NCBI GenBank assembly: GCA_963169105.1
Contig: OY720634.1
Location: 119,696,430 to 119,760,429 of the forward strand
Direction of reading: 5' to 3'
Origin: Ceriagrion tenellum
Lineage: Eukaryota > Arthropoda > Insecta > Odonata > Coenagrionidae
DNA length: 64,000 bases
Shown here: in pieces, positions 53,301 through 64,000 of the stretch
How the letters are laid out: every line of letters begins with the position of its first letter
Numbering within the stretch: the stretch's first letter is position 1
Made by a program: the position numbers and the translations under genes
Notes under the pieces: model-generated
The model's input: only the letters and a program-made list of their open reading frames with translations
The model's database searches: none
What the model was told of the DNA's origin: nothing

Positions 53301-56300
53301 ACTTATTATTAAAGTATTTTCAAACAAATTTAATGACTTGGCTGTGTTCTACATCTCTCTGGGGTGGTATTAGCAATTAATTGTCTCAATCTGTAACTTG
53401 TAGTGCTGGTCTTGTTTTTAAGAGGGTCCTATTTTTAATTACCAGATTGTTTGGATATTGCCCGTACATAGAGCAGCTTATTTGCTGAATTAAATAATGA
53501 ATTATTTGTCTGAGCTGGATTTCAATATTGAGGATCTAATATTGGATTGAGGATTTACTTCCCTTGATATGGAAATGCCTTCCGGTCGGTTATGAGATGC
53601 CTATAGCTCCGTCAGCCCAAAGCTATGGAAGCACCCCTTACGTACTTGGGTGGTTTCAAACTGCGAATTGAGATCAGGCTAGTCGTTACCGAAGAGCCAG
53701 CGGGTATTTTGCTCAATCCAGGCATTGAATTCATCCGTTCGTTAGCTCCCGCAGGGATCAGCGACTCGCATTTCGAAGTTGGGCCGACGTTTAGTGCACA
53801 ATGCACTATTCTCCGGAACGGAAATTCCTCACCTAACCACCAGACCAGGGTAGATCTTCGCGCAAGCTTCACCTCGCGTTTAATAATGTTCTTTCCTGGA
53901 AAAATCCGAGCAATTGAGGAGCAAAAGATGAGAGAGGAGGGGGTATATTGAGAAAGTAAGTAATGGATGTATGTAGAGGGAAAAACTTAGAAAATGAGGA
54001 ATATTTCATAATTGCAGTGCATGTTTGATGCAATGAATAAGCTATTAGAGGCGAAAGAGTATGCAAGGTATGCAATTGTAGATAATCATGGAGGAAATAA
54101 TAAAAAAGCCAGTTTCCTATGCCTAACAGCAATAAAATATCTCTTTGACTTTATATATCCATGAAATGTCATGATGAGATATGCTTGCATCAAATATCGA
54201 AATCCATTTGCCATAAGTAATATCAAGTTGCGTTGAGCCTTGAAGTTCTCCATAATTCGCGTTCCAATTTTCCACATTCTAATTTGAGCAATCATAGTCA
54301 TTCGCTACTTCTGTCTTACTCCTCTTACTGGTAAAATGTTTAATATCCAAAAGTACTCGCATAAAAATATACCAGTGTCAAAGCCGATGCTGTTTTACAA
54401 ATAATTGTGACGCTGCCATTGAAAACTTCATTGCTGCAATCTAGTTCTATCTTCATAGGAGAATTTAACCAAATGATGAAGAGTAAAAATAGGTAAAGTC
54501 TGCATATATGTTCATGAAAAAAACTATTTTATAGTAGCAAACTGCAGTTGTTTTAACTATTACCCTATTTTTTATTGTTTTGCGAGAATTTTGCCGTTTT
54601 CTCATATTTCATTCTCTTTTCATTAAACGTGATATCGTGGATGATTGAACATAGATTTTTTGTTGCAGAAATTTATCAAATTTAAGAGTTTACATATTAC
54701 CGATATAACGGAATGGGGAGAAGAGTTAGCAAATTATAAACTTCTCTAGCCCTGTCGAAATGGGAAATGGTTTGCCATAAAAATAACTGGATGTCTTTTT
54801 TCTTTCGGAGTGGAAGAATATGATGAAATCTGTCGTTTCCTTATGACGAACTTCGGTAGTCACTGTTGTGAGTTTTTCATTGCCCATTTTTACAATATAT
54901 GTTAAGTTAGAATTTGGCGTAATAAAAAGATCCATATTTTTTTCTGTGTCATTATATATTTTACATGGGAAATCATAAGCGTAACTAATGAGGATGCCAC
55001 TAGTTATCGACGTCAAGTGCTCTAAGCCCTTAAAGTTTATCTTTCACTTTACGCTACCTCTGTAGTTGAATGAAAATATTTCTCATAGGTGCAACAACGT
55101 GACTTTTTTAAACCTGGATGAGCAGTTTCCTGGCAACAATTTACATTATAGATTAAGGGAGTCAGTGTTTCATAATTTACTCTAGTCCTGTGCCGCGATC
55201 TAAAAGGAGAGTATAATATCCGCCTACGAATAATCCTAGCTCTTGTGATATCACAGATAAATAGCATTTGCCAACAAAATAAATAATTTTTGTATAATTC
55301 TGTTTGCATATGTTGTGGTGTCGATCGAGAAATCCAAACTTCCAGACAAGATTAATAAAGCAGAAATATTTCTCGCCATTGAGTTGACAGTTTTTTTTTT
55401 GCTATGGGAGTTATTAGTCTATTAACTCCGGAGGCCAGTATTGGATATTTATAGCCTGTGCAGACTGAATTGAACGATGACTAACCCTTTGTGGAAGTCA
55501 GATAAAACCGCACGCTTACCAGCTGAGGTTTTATGTTTGACTAGATAAAGCTTTGGATGATAAACGTATTGCGAACCCAAGGATTAACTGATCGTAAATG
55601 TACTACAGATATCAGTGGATGCGGTAACGCTGTTGTTCCAATGCCCGGAATGGAGAGCCAATTTATCATATGTGAAGACTTTTTTGTACTTTCTGAAATT
55701 TCTGAATACTCGAAAGCCACGGGAGTTTCACACAACAATAAATTGCTCCACAATGAAACGAACCAGGTGGAAAATAATTTAAATACTTGAAATGCGCGAC
55801 GGAGTCGATGTTTCTTGACCTGTCGGTTGTTCCAGTAATGCTTCATTTTCTAAGCTTGTGGACTAAAAATATACATCTTGATGCATAGACGGAGTTTTAA
55901 TATTAACGCATCATTTCATGAGAATTCATCTATTTATGAATTTTTTAGACTTGAATTTTCCTTGGTAAATAGAACTGAAATCAACAGAGATGACAGAATA
56001 ATCAGATAATATGTGTCGATTGCAAACGTTAATTGCATACTAAATTCATTAATTTCCCATTTATATCCAAATATAATCAGGGGTTAATATTTAATATCAC
56101 GTCTAAGCTTAAAATTTAGTTTAATGTGGGTTAATTGCAAAGTATTTCATTTTTAGGCGTTATGTGTTAGAGATAGAGGTATAGTCACGACGGATGATTC
56201 CACTCTTTTCATATGAAAATGCCGGATAGACATGAACATATTATGTATAAATGTGATTTTTATTAAAGTTTTAAAATTTAATTATTATTAATTTTTGAAA

Positions 56301-59255
56301 AATTATTTTTGTAAAATATCGGCTCGAGATAATTTTTAGTAGAACTGGTAAAACATGCTTAAAAGCGAGGGATGTGGTGATTTATTTGTACAAAAATACG
56401 AGGGTTCATCGAATTTTTATCTCGGTATGAATATCATGGCAGTTATCCTTTGCTTTCGGATTTTTTGGGGCTGCCCGTGAATATGAAAAATTGCGCTATG
56501 TATAGCGCTTAACCTATGCGTACACCCATAAGTTTCATTTCAACTTAGATGACTTTGTTATAAGGTAAACCCACTGAACTCAGTAGAGGTTGTCAATATG
56601 TTGGCACTTTGCTAGCCAAAAGCAAGGTCAACTTGATAACTTCTCACTATTTTTATATTGATGGCTGGATGAAATTATGCTATCAATGAAGAAAATGACA
56701 ACAGCAATGTCTTAGTTTTCAAAGCCTCATTTTGTTACTAAGGCCCTAAAGGCTGCAATATCTCTCCCTTTATCCCTTTTATCTTAAAATGTGTTTCATA
56801 AAGGCGACGTGTTCTTATAGAAAATTACCTCGCCCACTTTATTGTCATTTTTTATGCTTTTATTTTTTAAGAACAACTTATACCTTTTATTGAATTGATT
56901 TACCTAAACTATACGCTTCCTAATATAGATTTTCCAGCTATATGTAATTTAGCTTATAAATACGATTCCTGTTCCAAGCCAAATATGACAAAGACCAAAA
57001 TATTCTTATTTGAGTTAAAAAATGAGAGGCATTATTCTCATTTCGCAGAAGGTGTTTTTAGATGAGTTAACGGGCAAAAATGGAAACTGTTGTACTGTGC
57101 ATTAGTCGTTCGATGCTTTAAATTCGTCGATAGTGACACTCGACTGGCACTGAGCTGGTCGGAGCTTTATGTTTCAGCAACTTCGGTGCTTGAGTCGGTA
57201 GGGCTGAACTTTTCTTTTAACGTCACCCTAAATATATACACATACGTAGGCGTTTCGTATAAACAAACTCGCATAAATGAATTTCAGAATAGTCGTTATT
57301 GAATCAGTTGCAAGGGTTGTTTTGCATTCTAGATTTATGCGGCGACGAGGTTAAATTTTTCCGCTACATGCTACCTTTTTATTTAGAGCGCCGTAGCAAA
57401 TGCGAAGGTTAAGCGAGTTATATTTCGCTACTCTTTTTAACTATTTTACTGCAAATGCACTGAAGAGTTTTCATTTTAACTGGTTCCCTTTCTTCTTATT
57501 GTGGTTGTGTGCACGGTTAATATTGTATTACGGCTATTTCCGTGTACAATCGTTTCATGATACGTGCAGTTTTCTAACATAGCAGTGTTACTGAATTGAT
57601 GAGGAAATTAGGATGGGAATTGCTATCCTAATGAAGGGAAAAATATAGATTAAATATTTTACGAAAGTTGGATGCAGATTATTTTTCGCAGGACGTTCAA
57701 CATATTTTGCTTATATTAGAGCCGAGCTATTATGGTAGAAACGATTACATGCATATGGTTAAATAAATAGACTATATAACACGATAGATTTTAAATGTCA
57801 TTTTATCCACGTACAATAAAGGGCCGTATTAGTTGTGATAGGTCAGTTCTAGGTTAGTTTGGCCCTGACAAGGTAAAATTGGTTTTTGCACTTTTATCTT
57901 AACAATCATGAATATCTTAACATTATTATTAGCTACTTACCTTGAATACAATATCCGCCATGGTTTAATACCTTGTAGAGCTATATATCTATCTCAGTAA
58001 TTACAACCAGTAGTCGTCTCTTCAGTAGTGTTCTGCATGGTAGCATGTTCGCCCACGCAGCACTCGCCTAGTGTCCGGTCGGACCGCGCTCTGTTATCCT
58101 GATTGCTTTTGGCCTGAACCTGGCTTTCCGGGGGAACGTGCGTGGTTCGGATTTCAGCTGGGATGAGGGCTTTATTCCTGGTGAGGAATCACACCGTTCC
58201 TCACACCTTAGTGGTGGCTTACACTGTATTTCGTGGATGTAGATGACATGATGAAGGTCGGAATTATTAAGAAATCTTAATACGCTAAAGCCCTAAAGAA
58301 ACCGTCTCCAGCATGTCATTTCATAGGCTGCAGATTTATGATAATATTGGCCAATGATACCGCTTACATTGAGTTAAAATTTGAGGAGTTTTATCCTGAG
58401 ATTTTTCATTGCCACATATTTTCCTATCCTATTTAAATTTTGCAAAGGTTTGCCGTTCCAATAGACTAGTGTATTCATTTCTACAATGTAATTTTAGAAA
58501 TGACTTTAAAAATGACACCTAGGTGGCTTGCAGAAGTGACTACACATCGCAGTGGAGATTTTTCATGCGATTCCCTTAAAACATATAGTAATATTTAATT
58601 GGTGAAGGAAATGGCGATGAGGTGTAAAGTCGCAAATAGTTGCCATGCACCGTCGTGTAATTATTAGCACTACTATGTTGTATGTGCATTCTGTATTCGG
58701 AAGGTTTAAAGTATTGTTAAGAAACTTTTTCAACGGTTTCATGTACCATAAAGTCAGAAATAGACGTTATATATTTACTCAAAATTTTCTATTTTATTCA
58801 ACTTTCTTGCCGTCAAAATCAATTTATAATTGTGAAAAATCAAATGCGTAAGTCATGAAAAATGTTTCATTTGGCTCAATTTTGTAAGAATTAATGGCCG
58901 TAGATAAAATTGCATATAACTTGCTGATTTATTTGTTTTAGATTTATTTACATCACGACACTACTCGTTCATCAAATAAATCTACGATGAAACTCATAGT
59001 TTATTCATTTGTGTGAAATTGAAATTCACTTTTTAGCGCAAATAAAATATCGAGTATTGGAAGAAAATTTCACTATTTATTTATTTGGAGAGGCGGCGAA
59101 ATTGCGATCATTTTAGCTGTTTAGGTGAGAATGCTGCTAAAAGATTTAGGTGATATGATTTAGGTGAGAATGCTGTTATTTATATATATTTCAATAATAT
59201 GTTAATTAAAAATGAACAATTTATACTTGTTTTATAATTTTGATATATTTTATAG

Positions 59256-59256
<1 letters not shown>
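53301..59256. other. Long anonymous stretch
   Basis: No gene recognised. On the minus strand about 53,860-53,640 contains TGGTGGTTAGGTGAGG (A-box-like) and AACTTCGAAATGC (weak B box) and may be a decayed tRNA-type SINE. Another GC-richer patch, 58,050-58,220, has GTGGTTCGGATTTC and could be the same kind of relic. A pair of overlapping frames near 55,541-55,846 have no motif. TTAGGTGAGAATGCTG is repeated at about 59,121 and 59,160. Confidence 0.35.

Positions 59257-59296
<40 letters not shown>
59257..59296. repeat. (TA)n microsatellite
   Basis: About 40 nt of TA repeats. Confidence 0.9.
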
Positions 59297-59303
<7 letters not shown>

Positions 59304-62300
59304 TTTTATAATTTAATAAATTATTAATTTAAATATATTAAAATAATTTAAGTCAAAATGCTGTGAAAATTAGTATAAATTGGTTCGGCGATATGAAATT
59401 CATGGTTAAATATCCACCATTGCAGGGATTTGAGCCTTCAGCCTCGTGTTGTGGCGTTGGGGACTACTCTTACCCCTCTCCCCAAAGCATTTCTTGTGTC
59501 AATTTAGCTTAGTGCGGCTAAATGGTTAGAAATTGAATCAAGCGTGATAAATTATCAGTTATCCATACCAAAAAATAAACCTGAAAGCAATCAATCAATT
59601 GCTTTTTGGTAGTTATTTGAGAGGGACATCTGTCGAAATGATCCAGAGGTGTTTCGGTTGAATATCCATCCTGGAGATGAGCTTCAAAACTCCTTTGTCA
59701 TTTTGTCACGGAAGAGATTTTTAATCCGTTATTTGGAAGGATTTGGCAGCTCTCAGTGATTGACTCTTGCCGTGAGGATTAGAGGAATCAACTGGCTCAG
59801 GCAAATTGACACCGCTCGCGGAATCCCTGCTTCCCCTTCCTAATCTTGTGTCATGTCCCCTACTTGGTTCTTGTTAGAATCACCTTCATTATGTACCGGG
59901 CTACGTCGGGACGGTCATTAAACTCTGGCCTCTATTTTCTGGAACGCTGATTGAATTCGGAGGTCGGCGAAGGGAGGGAAGGGTCTTTGTCGTCGTTATA
60001 TTCCTCCTTGCGGTAGTCACTTGTCATTTTCACGTAGACTCAACTGTTAGATAATATTGCTCTTCATTTTAGTCCTGCTCGGGTTTGCAAAAATTTTATC
60101 TGGAGGCCATAACCTGATAGAATTTTGTCCTTTTAGTGTACTTTTCCATTTGGCCGTTTTACGATTTCTCTATATCGTTCGGATAGCCGTGTTTTGGAAA
60201 AAATGGCCAATGGCGGCATCCAGGTGATAAAATTCATTGTTAATGACGACCAAAAATGAATGTACCGAGACGCTTATAATGAAAAACCAAACTCTGCAGC
60301 GCCTCAATTAATCATTTATTTGTCAAAAATAATTTGATGAAGCAATACCATATAAAATATCAGAAAGTAATGCCTATTAGTGAGTTAATGCCAAGCAAAG
60401 AGTGTTTCCCGCGATATACTGGATCAGGTCAAAAGATTTTGTGATATGATTTAAATTATATTTTGACTCCACAATAAAATATTTGTTTTTAGGAAATTTA
60501 CCCTTCCACGTTAATTTATATCAGATTCGGGGAGTCATGTCATACTCAAATTCATTTGAAAAACTGTGCTAAAATTGGCTCTAATCGTGGATCAAAAGGA
60601 ATAATTACTTCTTCGGATTCAAAGAAATGACCTATTGCCTTGTGCAGTTTACAGCCTCAATGGAGATGCATTATGTAGTCTCTTGGGAAATCTTTTTACC
60701 TAAATAGCGCATTGAGTATTCACGCTATTTACAGGAATTAGCAGTCGTATTGCCACGCTATTTATATAAAATTATGTCTGTGTTGTTTCATTGTTCCTAT
60801 AAACAGGAAATTTTGTAATTAATTCAGCCTATACTGATTGATTTTTGCATGCGATAGAGTTTTACATTTATTATCAGATTGATTTGTGGCGTTTCAAATG
60901 AAATAGAGGGATGACTCAAAGCGATTCTGCGAGATACGCACACTTATGTGACATATAACTGTGACTCAATTAAATTTTCCTTTTAAATATTGATATCTTA
61001 ATTAGTTATTTGTATTGCCTATCAAACAAATAAGATTCCTTCTAAAACTGTAAAAATATTTGAATAACTCAGTTATTCATCGTACATATTTTATGTATCA
61101 AGATAGTTTTCCTTTTTCGAAAAATCATTTTATTCTGTTCTACATCGTAAAAACCTTTAAATCGCATGCGGCCGGAATACAAAAAATTATTACGCTGAGC
61201 ATATAAGGCCCCAATTTCGTGGATTCACCAGTCGTTAATATTTTTTCCCTTCGGTGCGATTCCGCGTCATGTTATTGGACATTGATAACAAAAAGGCTCA
61301 CGCCAATAGTACACTTTATCTTATATTTTCACTCATACAAACATATATTGTATTTCCAAGAGTACTAAGAATCATAAAGGTCTTTCAAAGAAATAATGAT
61401 GTCGCGCGCTCATTTCATCAGTGCAATAACTGTCATTTGTTGCCGTAAAAGCTTCATTACGGAACGTATTTCGAATGATCTCTTTCGGCAAATGAAACCT
61501 CCTATCTTAATTTTTTACGACCCTTCCCCAAAGCCGTTAAAATCATGGATATATGTTGCGGCAGATATGATTTACTGCGCTCTCCCTAGTTTCATTCACG
61601 CTATGGGAAGAAATAAACAGGTCTTGTTTTTCGCCAGGCGATAAAATACAGAGATGTCTTTGCGGGTATCACTCTTTTCCTAAGAGCTCTCATCTATGAG
61701 GCATTTCGAGAAGGGAGCGAGCTTTCTTCAAGAAGACACGTGAAAAGAAAAAAGTCTCGTTGACGTCATCATGGATTCTTTACTTTCCTTCAAGGCCGCC
61801 GGTGTCGTATTCGCGACGGAGGAATTTGCCGGTCTCTCTATAATTATCCTTTATCTTGGGACAAGGGATTGAAACTATTAATAGATATTTTTATTCGGAC
61901 TTACATAGCCCGACGGTAAACTTCGGGATGCACGTTGTTTTCCCAATTTTGAGCGCCACAATCGTGGTGGATAATTCGACGTACGTAATTCTTTCTTTTG
62001 CTTAGTAAAGTATTTGTTTTCGGATTGCAGCAGTGTGCAAATGGGTTATTTTCATTGCCCTAACAGTGTATATGGCCCAGCACATGCAAATTTACAGAAG
62101 AGTGTAACTCACTTCCATTTAAATCTGTCATAACCATTGAATTAGATGGGGAGGGCGCTTGCTATTATGGCCAACCCTAGAAGCTATTACTTGGGTATGG
62201 TCAGTCCGCCATCTTTGTTAGCCCCGATTTTCCTTGAGCGCTCACGGGTTGACGCACTAATTATGTAATCTTAAGATTTTTTCCATCAATAAATTATTAG

Positions 62301-64000
62301 AAATCAATACGCACTAACATTTTTAATGTGCATTCTCCTAAAATATATAGTTTATTTATTTAAATTGACAGTAACCCGCATTTCCGGTGAAAATCATGGT
62401 AAAATCGAGTAAAATCCAAATTATTTAGTAGACAAAACATGTTTTAAGAGTTACATGCCGTTCATTTCAAACAGATGGTGGGTATCCACGCCATACATCC
62501 ACCAATTCCTCCATTCTCTCATGGTATCCATGGGAAAGTTAGGAGATAGCAGAGTTAAACAATATGGTTGTTATTTCGGTTTTATTTTCGGCAACAGTTT
62601 GTTGGTGCAATGCCATATCCATATACCTCAATGGTCTTGACTGGGAGATTAAATTGAAAGCATTATTCGTTTTGTTGTTTGTTCATTTGCTGTGGAAATT
62701 GAACAGTAGGCCATGTTTGTGATTGAGGACATGGTAATAGGTTAGATGTGGGTTAAAATCTTTGGGGAATATAAGAAGCTCAAGAAAAGAGCTATTGACG
62801 AGTAAATCCATATGAAACATTCTGTAGCTAAAGAAACACATGTGCGTGCATACTGTATAATTATAATCGTATTTGGAGTATCGTATAAGACCAATGGAAG
62901 GTCATAATGATTAGTACAAATTGAAAACCAGTCGTCTGTATTCTTTGTGGCCTTGTTTGTCACATCTTCAAGATGTCCATAGTACTGGAAAATACCGAAA
63001 AGTTCGCGTTACGACTTGGAATCATCCTACTTCACATTTCCTCTCTTAAGTGTTGAATTGCACCGTCCTATGTTAAATGTATATTCTTTAATATCTAAAA
63101 ACTAATTTACGCTCCAAAGTAAATGTTTTTATCGTTTATGGACCACATTATTCGCAGTCAACCTTCAACATTCTTAAAATAGCTGACATGAAAATTGACA
63201 TCACAAAACATTTTACTCGACTCGAATTTCTTCAAGGCTTCTCAAGACGACGAAGTAACAGCCCTCCATATCTAATGAACCACTCTTTTCAAAATCTTTT
63301 CCTTTACCCGTTTCCATTTTACTGTTGCCTACACTGCCGGCTGTGTCCTTTTTATTTTCTTTTACTCTTTTAGACTGGACTTCGTTTTATTTGGCATTGG
63401 CGTAAAGAGCGTTAGATGCTTTATTTACTGTATCCCTCTGGGTCATTAACCTCATGTGATGGACTTGGTTAAGGAACACTGTGTATGAAATTTGCAGAAT
63501 TACTCTCACACGTTTTCAATTGACATAAATGATAAAGATCCACTCGCAGAAACGTACGAAGTGGCCCGTATATGGGAGAAACTTGTATATATCAGGTTGA
63601 TCCGTAGATATTTGGTTAACATAAAAACGTAAGAGTTTTCAATCACCATCGAGAAAAGCAGTTTCGTTCTCTCTTTTGGAGAAGTATCAGTTTTCCTATT
63701 AATTTTTCTGAATGGACATGGTTCATTCACTACTCTCGATAGTCTGCTGAAGCAATAAAATTTACGGAGACGCTTGGACTCAAAATGCCGCCGGTGCATG
63801 CCGCATTGGTCTCCATTACACAATGCGAATCAAAGTGGTCACCCAGCCCACAGCTGTTACATAAATTACGTGCTAAAAGTAGGTTTTGGAAAGAGCAAGT
63901 TAAACTTTAAAGGATTGCTAAGAGGTCTCATGGCCTTCTGTGGGGCATCGATGATATTTTTTTATCGTATCTTTCGCAGAAGGCACCGCCGCGGAAAAGA
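59297..64000. other. AT-rich DNA, nothing recognised
   Basis: About 4.7 kb with no recognised gene, RNA or transposon. Frames are all below about 105 codons and unsupported. Confidence 0.4.

Noticed and set aside
1..64000. CRISPR arrays, operons, Shine-Dalgarno sites, bacterial genes
   Set aside because: No regular spacer arrays or dense coding; all signals point to animal nuclear DNA.

Overview
The window is AT-rich, intron/intergenic-type nuclear DNA from an animal, most likely an arthropod and probably an insect. This is inferred from the mix of Penelope-like elements (PLEs), several non-LTR retrotransposon (LINE) families, tRNA-derived SINEs and (TA)n microsatellites. The species cannot be settled from the sequence. 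No host protein-coding exon was recognised. Apart from the RT/endonuclease relics, open frames are short and have no recognisable motifs. Two CpG-rich islands (about 40.5-40.9 kb and 43.6-44.2 kb) are the only promoter-like stretches.

Layout. 3.07-5.8 kb: two palindromic short elements with hammerhead-ribozyme-like cores, a tRNA-Gly-like SINE, a second SINE-like tRNA head, and a 3' end of a Jockey/CR1-like LINE ('LINE B', minus strand). 7.2-7.5 kb: a near-perfect inverted repeat. 10.2-11.5 kb: a LINE 3' end ('LINE A') expanded as a local tandem array. 12.6-13.1 kb: a Helitron-like non-autonomous element. 15.7-16.9 kb: a composite duplication. 19.4-21.5 kb: a young PLE fragment (RT palm plus GIY-YIG endonuclease, minus strand) between 223-bp inverted repeats, with (TA)n on both sides. 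25.3-25.8 kb: another LINE A copy. 27.1-28.4 kb: two adjacent decayed GIY-YIG/PLE remnants. 29.84-30.07 kb: a palindromic hammerhead-like element with a 13-bp target-site duplication. 30.9-32.0 kb: an inverted repeat pair around a LINE B tail. 42.1-43.4 kb: a direct-repeat pair. 46.4-47.45 kb: LINE B nested inside LINE A. 47.86-48.0 kb: another palindromic hammerhead-like pair. 48.8-50.1 kb: LINE C RT (minus). 51.06-52.7 kb: LINE D RT (plus). The rest, including nearly all of 53-64 kb, is anonymous AT-rich DNA.

The unifying observation is that about ten separate loci carry the hammerhead signature (CTGANGA, a short hairpin, then GAAAC, with short closing stems), with decay at several. Some sit at PLE ends, where such ribozymes are known. 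Others form the centre of 120-230 bp palindromes with no coding capacity, one of them with a clean target-site duplication. These look like small ribozyme-bearing non-autonomous retroelements (retrozyme-like) or ends of PLEs mobilised on their own. This reading comes from visual inspection; no folding, alignment or database search was run.
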